Under the pieces are notes generated by a model. The model saw only the letters and a list, made by a program, of their open reading frames with translations. It had not been told where the DNA came from and made no database searches. From contig JAESUZ010000756.1 of the NCBI GenBank assembly GCA_017311185.1, positions 558,001 through 622,000 of the forward strand: DNA of 64,000 nucleotides. Direction: 5' to 3'. Source of the DNA: Proteles cristata cristata. Taxonomy: Eukaryota; Chordata; Mammalia; Carnivora; Hyaenidae. Every line of letters starts with the position of its first letter. Within the stretch, counting starts at the first letter, position 1. The position numbers and the translations under genes were made by a program. Positions 12,701 through 24,700 of this stretch are shown here, piece by piece.

Positions 12701-15700
12701 AAAGATTTCTAAAGCATACTGATCTTTAAAATTTATTTTTATTTATTTTGATGTTTAATTATTCTGAGAGAGAGAGAGAGAGAGAGAGAGAGTAAGAGAG
12801 CATGAGAAGGGGAGTAAGAGAGTCCCAAGTAGGCTCTGTGCTGTCAGTACAAGGCCCGACGTGGGGTTCTGTCTCACGAAACTTGAGATCATGACCTGAG
12901 CCAAAATCAAGGGTCAGATGCTTAACCAACAGAGCCACCCAGGCACCCAGAAAGCACCCTGATTTTATACATGTTAGCAGATTCTCTTTTGTTCAGAATA
13001 ATTTTACAAGGGGCTTGTTGCAGCCCATCGGTAGCTTTCTTTTGATGAGTTTACCCTTTAGGCAGTGTATCCGAAAGCGTGAGGACATTTAAAATTTAAG
13101 AAATGAAAGAATGGTCTGCTAACAAGTATTCCATTTCCTTTCATTGGTTCCCAAAAGTATGAATAATATTTTGGGAGCCATTCTAAGTATAATGAGTGAG
13201 GACAGGAAGTTCTTAGAAAATTACCTGATCCTGGATTTCAACATAAAGGTGATAAGGCAGAGACTTTATGGATCTCTTGATCTCCAGGAACACATGGGCT
13301 CATCATGAAGATAAAGGTAATATTAATACAAGTGTAGGGCCACCTGGGTGTCTCAGTTGGTTGAGAGTCTGACTCTTGCTTTTGGCTCAGGCCATGATCC
13401 CAGGGTTGTGTGAGATGGAGCCCCATGTTGGGCTCTGCGCTGAGCGTGGAGCTTGCCTGGGATTCTCTTTTCCCTGCTTGTGAGCTCTCTCTATCTTAAA
13501 AAAAAAAAAAAAAAAGGTAATACAGGTGGATAAAGTAAGAGCATTTTTTAAAAGACAAATGGCAGATGAGGCTGGGTCAGTTCAGACTAGGGAGACATCC
13601 CTCGCATCAGAACCTTTGTAAATAAGTTGGTACAAGACTTGTGTGCTTGGGGGCGCCTGGGTGGCTTAGTCGGTTAAGCGTCCGACTTTCGCTTAGGTCA
13701 TGATCTCGCGGTTCGTGGGTTCGAGCCCCGCGTCGGGCTCTGTGCTGACTGCCAGCTCAGAGCCTGGAGCCTGTTTCAGTCTGTGACTCCCTCTCTCTCT
13801 GACCCTCCCCTGCTCACGCTGTCTCTCTCTCTCTCTCCTATAAATAAATAAAACATTTAAAAAAATTAAAAAAAAAAAAAAAAGACTTGTGTGCTTGGGA
13901 TGAGTAAGATGATGGGCAGAGAGTAGTGGAGCATGGAGCTGGGGGAGGAAGGGAAGCACCAGGCCTGTTTGGGAAGAATGAGCCAGCAAAGTTACATGTT
14001 TGTCCAGCGCGCAGGGTTCAACTTGCAGAAACCTTGAAAATAAAGTTGGAAAGTTAGTCTGGATAATATAATTCATAGCTATCTCAGGTCAGGTTTTGAG
14101 GCCGAAATGAGCTACACCATGTCTGAAGTAGAATTCAAGGCCATCTGGCTCACTAACAGCATCGTTTAGCTGGGAAAGTACTATCTGGATGGACAATTTA
14201 GATGAATCTTCCTGGGAAAACTCTGTAGCATTTGTTTGTCTCAGTGATACAGTAGTATTTTTATTCAAAATGTAACAATACAAAGGATATATCATTAAAG
14301 AAAAGCCTTTGGGGATCTGTAAGCACCAAATGACACGTTCACTGAAGAAAATGTTCTCAGAGGCATGAACAGTGCCCTGAGCTTGTGGTACTTAGTGGTA
14401 TTTAAGGGAATCTTTGTCTTTGTGTTTTTACAGGTCAAAGAATGTTCCTCTCCACTCCTTTATGAGTCTCGGCAGCTGCTGATCCCGTTGGAAGAACTGG
14501 AAAAGCAGATGACGTTCTTTTACGATTCACTTGCGAAAATCCATGAAATTATGGTGGTGCTCGAGCATGAGGCACAATCAAGTCCTCTTTTTAAACAGAA
14601 ACATCAGGTAAGGAAAAGTCCCCGTGAGGAGACAGAGTTATTTTAGAGCCTGCGTGGTCGTGCTCATGGTAGCAGGAATTCAGTTAAGGCAGGAGACGTT
14701 TTTCTAGAATAGCACTGGCAACTCACAAAAATGCACGTCTTGTCCAAATGTGAAAACCCTGTCCACTAAAGATAAAATAGAATTTATCTCTGTAAATTTA
14801 CATAGAGGTAAAATGTTTATAACTAAATTCAAAATTTTGTGTATTTAGATATATATCAAAGTAAATAGTTGTATTCTGTTTCTATGCAGTGTATAGAATC
14901 TATAATCTGTGTCTTTTTAAAAAAATTTTTTTAAATATTTTTTTTTTATTTTTGAGAGAGAGAGGGAGAGTACAAGCAAGGAAGAGACAGAGAGAGAGGG
15001 AGACACAGAATCCAAAGCGGGTTCCAGGCTCTGAGCTGTCAGCCCAGAGCCCAACATGGGACTCAAACTCACAAACTGTGAGATCATGACCTGAGCCGCA
15101 GTTGGATGCTTAACTGACTGAGCCACACAGGCGCCCCTATAACCTGTGTCTTAAGAGATCTTCTCTTTGCCTCTAAGATTAAGTCTGTTTATACAATCAT
15201 AAAATCCTGGGACTGTGTTTGGAGTGATAATTATTTTTCCTTGTCTCAATTTTAGTAAGCAGATCTCTCTGTGGAACAGCTTCCCATTCTTGTAGTTAAT
15301 TGACTTGTTTAAGTGGTTTATTTTAAATGACCCCAGCTATCAGAGGAGGGTGAAACTTAACAGGGAAAAGGTTTGCCACTGCATTTATTAAGAAAGACTC
15401 CTGGAAGGAGGGCAGCATTGCTCAGTTGAAAGAGCAGAGAGTATCTGAAGTGAGTCATGCAGATATTCAGATCATAGGTCTGATGTGAATGACAGAGCCT
15501 TGAATAGCTTTTATTTCCTCACCTTAAAATTCAAGTAATATTACCTAGATTGAGAGTTTGTTGTGAAGATTACATTAGATATTAGATATGTAAATAGCAC
15601 ATAGTGGCACCTACTACATACTCTATAACTAGTTATTATTATTGTTGTTGTTGTTGTTATTGGTAGTAAAGCCATGATGATTATACCACCAAACCCTGCT

Positions 15701-18700
15701 TTAGTGGGTTCTCATCCTAGTGGATACAGATTGTCTGTCACTTTGGGTCAAACTCCCATTTCTCCCATTCTCAAATTGCTATACATTGCCATCAAAGAGA
15801 CCTTTCACAATTAAAATAACATTTGCTATTTTAGTAATAATAATAATATTTAATAATATCTTTCTAACTTATAGTACTCTCTGACCTCCTACATCTTCAA
15901 AAGGAAGAAATATCCCTTATTCCATTTTGCCAAAACAAAACAAAAACCTTGGTCTTAATGTTTGCAGCTAGATTCCCCAAATCGGTATCCAAATGAGCAG
16001 TTTGAAATACTTTTCCAAAGCAGGTGAGGACGTCAGAATGCAAGTAGTGTGGCTTCAAGTCACAAAGTGACGGTTGGCCTTCGACTGGGCTGGATAACAT
16101 CCAGGCATCTAGCAGCTGCAGAAATCACTATGATGCCAGAAGTGGAAGGGCCTGGCTCACCACGGCTTCTCATCCTGTGACTGTGTGACACCTATGAGTC
16201 TTCCCACAGCCACCAGGCTGTTGCCTTCTGTGGCTAGGGTCTGGGGTCCATTGTTTTTATTAATGAAAGGTTGACTGACAGCTTGTGAGCCTTAGGAATT
16301 CAAATGTGCCTTTTGGGATACACAAATGATATACAATTTGCTACAGCTCTTTCAGTAAAGCATAATGTGCATGGGTGTCAAATGTATTTAGTCAGATTGA
16401 AACCTACTTTGTAGATTGATTTTGTGATTGTTGTCTCAGTAAACCAAAGGCCTATGAGTTGGTTGGACAAATGCAGGCACTAGAGAAATAACAATTTTGA
16501 TGCCCTTTCATTTTCTTAATGTTAATAACACAGGCATGAAATATAAAACAAAATCTCAAAAAACCCAATGTGACATTTAAATGCCTTATATAAAAAGCAC
16601 TGACTTCAGTGATTGCTTCAAATTGAGCTTTTCTGAAAAGAAACACTTCTCTGTACTTTGGATTTTACTTATAGCTGACTAAAAGCTATATGATGTTGTT
16701 CTTCTTATTTGGTAATGGTTCCTCTCTTGCTTTCTCTTTCTCACTCTTTTAAATACTATTGTTGTGGGTTTCCTTTCCCTGTAGGAACTGTCAGCTTGTC
16801 AAGAAAGCTGTAAGAAAGCCATGACTCAAATTGAGAAAGGCAGTCAAAATGTTAAAAAGTTCGTGACCTTGAGCAGTGTGCTAAAGCATTTTGATCAGAC
16901 GAAGCTGCACAGACAGACTACAGAGGCCCATGGTGCTTTCCAGGTAAGCTCACTCCCTGCAATTAATACAGGAGCCAAGAAAAAATACAAAGAAATGAGG
17001 ACATGTAATCACCACGTTCATGCTTTCACTCTTGCTAAATGCCTTGCCTACTGAGGTTTGGAACCAATCATTTTACTTGTTTTCTTAATATTCATCGATG
17101 TTAAAAAGGAGTCGATTGCTCTCATCATAATGAAATGTATTCCTTCAAGTGGTTTTTTTTTAAAGAAACAACACTCTTTAACAAAATGATGCTTTCGATA
17201 ATCAGAAAGCAGCATCGCCTTATGATTGTTTTTTAAATCAAGAATATGATGAAGAAAATTGGAGATTGGAAGAAACATGTGGAAACCAATAGTCGCTTGA
17301 TGAAGAAATTTGAGGAGTCTCGAGCAGAGTTGGAGAAGGTGCTACGGATTGCTCAGGAGGGCCTGGAGGAAAAGGGGAACCCGGAAGACCTCCTGAGGAA
17401 ACATACAGTGAGTTTATCCTTCATGGGGCACTTGACCTGAGGACACAGACAAGTGGTGTTGGCTGAAAAATAAAAGGCATTCTGATCTAATACTGAGTGT
17501 TTGAGGAGAGCAGGGAAGAAGACATGAGTTAGGGAGGAAGAAACATATTAGTTATGAGACCTAAAAAAGGGGTCTCATAACAACTTCAAGGGCAAATGAT
17601 GAACAGCATTAAATTGGCCTTTCCTAAGTCCTTGAGGTAGTAAAGAGTTATAAGATATATAATTCAGGCTCCCCAAATTACTATTCATTATTTACCTGAG
17701 AAATTTTTACATAACCAACATACTCTTTTTAAGAGAGAATTTTAGGTGGGTGGCTAAGTCTCTGTGCTCATTTCATGAATCCACCATAGTGTAGTGTGAA
17801 CCTCACGTCCCTTGAAGTGTGGTAGCTGATCCACAGCTTGTCCTGTTGTGAAGCCATCTTTCTGTTAATCATATTCCTGTAAATCATCTCAGTATTGAAA
17901 ATGTTACTAATCTATTAAATGCCAGAGATGATGGCTGCTCTGAGAACCTATATTTTGAGTTATTTTTCCTGAAATTCCAGTGGATATTTGTGTAAACCAC
18001 ACTATCAGATGAAGACTTCAGTGTACTTGGGACGCATCTGACCATAATGTCTGTGACCACTCAACGACTCCTTCGGTTTAGACGCTTGGTGCCATCAGTG
18101 CCACTTTCTGGTTTGATCCACTGTTGTTTCAAAATATCTCTGTGTACATATTCACTCCTGAGTCTGGGTGAGACTAGGTCATGCATATATGTGCACATGT
18201 GATGTATTCATCTGCATGGGCTGCCATAAATGTATAACATGCTGGGTGCTTTAGCAACAGGTGTTGATTTTCTCACAGTTCAGGAGACAGTAAGTCTGAG
18301 GACAGAGTACTAGCATGGGTGGCGAGGACTCTCTTCCTGGCTTGTAGATGGTCACTTCTCACTGTGTTCTCATAAGACAGAAATAAATAGGGAACAAGAC
18401 CTTTGATGTCTCTTCCTATAAGGACGCTAATTTCATCCTGAGGGACCCACCCTTATGACCTCACCTAACCACCCCATAGGCCTCATCTGCAAATATGATC
18501 ACACTGGGGGTTAGGAACTCAACATATGAGTTTGGAAGATGGTGGTGGGCACAGTGCTGCCCATAGCATGTGGGGTCCTGTGTGTACTTGTCTGGATGTG
18601 GAAATGGCTCATGATGAACGAGCAGGGCCTGGAATGCATTGCAGCGAGGGTTTGAGGAATTGCAAGGATAAACGCTAGTTCCTATTCTGCTCTTCTGACT

Positions 18701-21700
18701 TTACCAAAGAGGAAAGCAAACTCGATTACTAGGGAATCAAGGTTTTAGGCCCCTTGGCCTTCCAGAATATTCCACCAAACTTGAAAACTGCAGATATTTT
18801 TTTCTAAAAACTGGAAAGCACTAGTTGAATCTCATATGTGGTGGCTTCTGACTCATAACTATAGATAATTATAGTTCACGCCTCAAAAAAAAAAAAAACA
18901 TCATCGTTGCCAGGAAGGTTTAAAGAGGGCAGCAGCTGCCTAACAGGCTTGTTTAGAGGTGTGACTGCCTGACTGTATCGTGTGCGATGCTGCCTTTTAT
19001 TCTGTCTGACACTCTGAACCACCTCCTGCTCTCCATGCTAGGAGTTTTTCAGTCAGCTGGATCAGAGAGTGCTCAACGCTTTCCTGAAAGCTTGCGATGA
19101 GCTCACGGACATTCTCCCTGAGCAGGAACAGCAAGGCCTGCAGGAAGCTGTGAGAAAGCTCCATAAACAGTGGAAGGTGAGTCGGACATAATGGGCGCGC
19201 GGATGTAAGAATATGTCATGCGTGACGGGATTAGGCACAGGAGGGGAGTAAGGTTCGGTTGTAAGAGAAACGTAGAAAGTCAGGGTAAGTCACCATGGTT
19301 CCCTCTCCCACTGAAAAAGCAGAACTTGAATAAAATGTGACAAAAATAGGATAGAATTTTATTTTTCTCATTTTTTAGTAGCATCAATCTTATCGTATTA
19401 TTTAAGAGCACTCTTTTTCTGTTCCTGAGTTTTGTGGAGGGTAGGAACGGTAAGGGCATTTAACTTCTTCAGCAACATTTACTAAACTCATTTAAGTAAA
19501 ATTATGCTAGAGATACTATAATGACATTTTGCTCTTTTCAAGGATTTTGCCATCTGGTTTAGATGGTTATGATCTAAAAAATACAAACATGAACATTCAC
19601 TGGTTAAGGACTCAGCGATGCGCAAAGCACGATCCATTTCCCCCAAGAGCTGAGAGTCCAGTAGGGGTGATAATTAATTGCAGATAATGGAAGTATAATA
19701 TATAATGAGTCCCCAAAAGTAAAAGTGATACATATGAAAGCTTTTGTCGAGAGAAGTGGATCCACTTGGGGAGTGGGAAGGAATGAATCAGGTAATTAGT
19801 TTTGAGCTAGGATTTTATTTATTTATTTATTTATTTTTTGCAAATAGTTTATTGCCAAGTTGGTTTCCACGTAACACCCAGTGCTCATCTCCACGAGTGC
19901 CTCCCTCCATGCCCATTTGAGCTAGGATTTTAAAGAAGCAGCAGAAATCTTGGGGTGAATGGGAGGGAGGAATAGCAACAAATGAAAGAGAGAAGGCAGG
20001 GGAGGAAGCACATAAGTTGGGGATGTAGGGATGCACTTGGTGTGTCTAACTTGAGTGACCCACAGTGGGCCTGTCACGTGGAAGTCGATTTCAGAATCTG
20101 CCTACCCGAGGAGGGGCTGCAGGACAGTGGAGACCCATCGCAGGCTGTCTTCCCCGGGCTGGAGAAAGCCTCCACTAACAAAGGTTGACAAGCTCTATGA
20201 CGAGGTCACAGGGAGTTGCGAACTTCATGTGCATCATATGAAGAAGTCACGGGGTCTGGAAGATAGGCGACTTTTTTGTGATGCTCTGGATTCTTTTTTT
20301 TTATCTTAGTAACATAGGCTACATCAGCTCTATGCATAGGAAAAACTCAGTTAAGGACATAATTTTTTACCTGCTAAATTTGAAAATTAAAAAAAATTCT
20401 TAAACCCAAGCTTTCTAAGATGTCTTTAAAACTTAAAATATCATAAATGTATGTAGATTAGAGATTCTAATTGAAAACTGTATTTTACACACACACATTA
20501 AGCTCTTTAGGATATAATCTGTTCGAGTCTTTCCATAGCCCCAGATCATCTTTCTCATAAGTTATCTTAGTATTTTATTTTAAAAGTAAGCTTTTAAATA
20601 CCATAGGATAGGGGCACCTGGGTGGTTCAGTTAGTTAAGCGTCTGGCTTCGGCTCAGGTCATGATCTCACGGTTCGTGAGTTTGAACTCCGCGTCAGGCT
20701 CTGTGCTGCCATCTCAGAGCATGGAGCCTGCCTCGGATTCTGTGCCTCCCTCTCTCTCTGCCCCCCTCTGCTTGCACTCTGTGTCTCAAAAATATGTAAA
20801 ATTTTAAAATTTATAAAATTATAAATACCATAGGGTACAAGTTGGCTAAAACTAATAATTATAGGCCTAAAGGTAATTATAGAGCTTATTCTTATATCAA
20901 AAAAGAACATAATACATTTCATGTTGCTTACATGCTGGCTGTCTTGTTTACTCAAGGAATGCTCTGAGAGGCATGGCAGGTGGTCAAAGGCGTGGGCTAT
21001 TTCATCCGGCATTTTTACTAATAAAGTTTTCTTATCTTCGCCTTTGTGCAGTGAGTGTAGTATATGTTCTTCCTACCTCACAGGGTCGTTGACAGAATTA
21101 AAAGGGACTTGGGCTGGGGAGAGGGTATATGGGATCAGTGCATGACTTAAATTTTAAGAGTCAAATCTAGCTTTTCTACTCACCCCAGACCCTCAGGGGC
21201 GTGACCTGTAAAATAGGAATATTAATATTGGGTGAGGCTCTTGTAAAAATGAAACAGAATAATCCCTGTGAAAAATGTGACTCCGCAGGCTGGAAGGATT
21301 CATTGCAGTCCCAATACTTGGAAGAGTACAAAGCACAGCAGACAGGTGCAGATGATAGGGGTTAAATCACGTTGGCCACTAGGGGAATATTTTATGGCTT
21401 TTGCCACTCCAGTTGAAAATGTGTATAATCAGAAATGGTATCGTATGTTTGAAATCTTCCTATGGGACACAGGACCTTCAAGGAGAGGCTCCGTATCATT
21501 TGCTTCATCTGAAGATTGATGTGGAGAAGAACAGATTCCTAGCTTCTGTAGAGGAATGCAGAACTGAGCTGGATCGAGAGACCAAGCTGGTGCCCCAGGA
21601 AGGCAGTGAAAAGATTATTAAGGAGCACAGGGTACGTCTCACACACCCCACGTGTGGGCACGCAAAGTCATGTTGTTGCCCAAAGGAGACAACCAGTACT

Positions 21701-24700
21701 TTGGTTTGGGTCTGAAAACATTAAATAGCTTAATTATTTTAGATGAGTAGACTAAATGGGAATCTTCTATGAGAATAGGACAGCACTGTGTGGATCCTCA
21801 CAGGGATTATATAAACGTTTGTTGCTCGTTAGATTTTCTTCAGTGACAAAGGTCCTCATCATCTTTGTGAGAAAAGGTTACAGCTTATTGAAGAACTGTG
21901 TCTGAAACTCCCAGCGCGAGACCCAGTAAGGAACACGCCTGAAAGCTGTCACGTGACTCTCAAAGAGCTCCGAGCTGCCATTGACACCACCTATCAGAAG
22001 CTCATGGAAGACCCAGACAAGTGGAAGGGCTACACCAGCAGGTAGTTGTGGAACTGTTTCCGGAGATGGAAATGATCTGCCCTGTTAATTCCAAGATCCT
22101 TGCAGAACAAGTAATGATGTATGTTTCGTCTTAAGCGATAAAGAAAATCAAATGGCGCAGTCTTGCCCGTGCTCTTATATAAAAATGCTTTGGTTAATAA
22201 AAAGAATGGGCTTCAGTTAGAAACGGGGTGAAGCACTTTATTTCCGAGCGACCCAGATGTTATCTCTCTGAAGCAAATTTGGCTCTTCCTTGTTCCCCAG
22301 TTCCCTCATATTCCTAGAGGGGGACCTTGGCCTCCGAATTTCCATCTCAGTCTGCTGGGGACAGATGAGGCCAGACCTCAGGGGCTTCCTTACTCCAGGT
22401 GCCCCAGCCCTGGAGTTTCCCTTAGCTGAACTCTGACTGCTCTGCCTTCTCTTTCCTCCGCGTGAAAAGTGCCCAGAGGCCCCCTGCCCTGAGCTTCATG
22501 GTAAAGGAACAGTTCCTAGAAAGCTTGCTACTTGACTCAGTAATCAGCTGATTGTTAAACTTCCATGAATAAAGTCAAAATAGAAAATGTATTTTAACCA
22601 CTGGGATATTTTGTCCCTTTAATAAGGAGATACTTGTGTCATTTCAGAATTTCTGAGTTCTCATCTTGGATATCTGCAAAGGACACACAATTGAAAGGGC
22701 TTAAGAATGAGCCCATCGATACCGCCAACCATGGAGAGGTTAAACATGCTGTAGAGGTTAGTTCTGGGCCATGTTTTGTTCCTGGAAAATTTTCATTAAT
22801 AAGAACACTAATGGTAGACAAATGATACCTTTTTTTGTTTCTGTACAAAATGAAGTTCTCAAAAACTGTCTTAAAATAAATGTCCTCATGTTACTGTGGA
22901 GAAGTATAGAGGATTTTCCCTATTGAATTATTGTTAGCTTTGAGATTTAGTCATACTCTGGGATACCTCTCACATATCTTTAGCTAATGGAAAATCTTGA
23001 GAGGAAAATTGCATGTGTGGGCACATAACACAGCAGAGATTTAAGAATTGTCACGGAAAAACAAGAACACTATAGGTTTTTATACATTTTCAGCCATTCA
23101 AAAGGCAGCTCACAGAATGAGGGAATTGGGCAAGGTCTCTAAGCATCATTCCCCATGTCACATTCAGTCGTTGGATCAGCTCTGTGGGCTTGGGTACAGC
23201 CTGATAAACCCAGGCAGTGGACCGAGCCTCAAGCCTGAACTCAGTTCACATTCTGTGAATGACACACAGCAACCCCCTCCTTCTTAGCATGGCTCTACTC
23301 TTATGTTTTATAGGCATGTGCCATTGTGAACATCCTTATCTTTCAGCATTTTGAGGTCTTGCAAGTCACACAGTAGCTGTTACTGAAAATGTGTTTCCTT
23401 TCTATTCCTATCCTCTGAGGCCCATGTTCTTCTAGTACATTTATAATCCCTGTCAATGCTAGAGATGCCTGATAATGTCATGTTCTCCCTGTAGGAGGAT
23501 ATCTGTGTTTGTTATTGGTGCTGTTATAGCACCAAAAAGAAAAATTCACATCTTAGAATGAAGAGGTCACTGGGTTCTGGAACCAGCCATTTTCTGCTTG
23601 GGTGACTTTGCCCCGGAAGATCCCTCGGATTTTCTCATGCAACCAGAACATGTGTAGGAGGGAGAGGCCACCCACGTCTCCCTTCCCACGGTTCCCAGTC
23701 CTTACAAGGGCCGAGGCCCAGAATCTTTCTGGCCTTGTCCTGGCCAGTAAGCCCTCTCTTCCTGGATTAGAGCGCTGCTCCTCTTTGCACATCCTACTAT
23801 CTAGGGAATTGACTTTGAAAAACTCACAAAAAAAATGAGGCATGAAATGTAAGTCAGTTAAGTTAAAATCAGTTTTTAGGGCATCCATAATAATATGCAA
23901 CCACTAAACTCTTCAAACAAAAAGAAATCAGCTCATTTAAAATAAGGACTCTTTAAACCCTTTTTCCCCCCTAAAAATACCATATTCCTTCCAGCTAACA
24001 GAAAATAAGATAATATGTAATTTCCAATTTTGGTATCACATATTTTTCTACAGCACTTTTAGAAGCATTTTTATTTGTGATCAAGGGAATATCTAACAGT
24101 CTAGTTATGAACTAACCATCTAGTTAGCTTTTTGTTATAAACAGTTTTGCTTTTACGTATCAGGTACTGGCATTGGGGAAGTATATTTTCCTAGCGCTTA
24201 TGGACTTCCATTAAAGATGTGGACAAAAAGTGAAATAAGCAGGCAGTCTACTGATGAATGAATGCCTGGCTCTCCTACCTCCACTGTATGAACCTTCTTA
24301 GGCAGAGTCCTTTTTTGATTAACAATGTATTTTGTTCATCAAAACTGTTCTTTTACTCCAGGAGATCAGAAATGGTGTTACAGCAAAGGGCGAGACTCTC
24401 AACTGGCTGAAATCCAGGCTTAAAATTTTAATTGAAGTTTCTTCTGAGGATGAAGCCCAGAAGCAAGGAGATGAGTTGGCAAAATTATCTAGTTCTTTCA
24501 AGGCTCTTGTAGCTTTGTTGTCAGAGGTATGCCATTTACTCATACTCTAAATAGGCCATTCTGGCTAAGAAATCCAGAAGGCTCTTTTACTTTGAGTTGT
24601 GATTTGAGAAGTAATTATACAAAAGTTGAAACACAGTATTTAAGATACTTTTTTATATGAAGATTGGTGGGGAAGATGTTTGAATTATGGTCTGTGTTCA

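Larger units (their letters stand above)
11492..14433 (+). other. Intron 7 (2.9 kb), three SINEs
   Basis: SINEs at 12725, 13337 and 13652. 11492-12724 is purine-rich in places (11800-11850) and otherwise unremarkable, and 13900-14433 has no named element. Confidence 0.8.
14608..16784 (+). other. Intron 8 (2.2 kb)
   Basis: One SINE, a probable MIR remnant and a GTT/ATT-rich patch near 15638-15662. 15700-16784 shows no element I recognise. Confidence 0.8.
19177..21472 (+). other. Intron 11 (2.3 kb)
   Basis: Holds a very short L1 insertion, one SINE and a probable MIR. 19950-20600 is unique sequence, and the short open frames there have no support. Confidence 0.8.

Noticed and set aside
13693..14076. 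127-codon - strand open frame
   Set aside because: Mostly a translated SINE; the same peptide words recur in every SINE copy (for example at 25249-25467).
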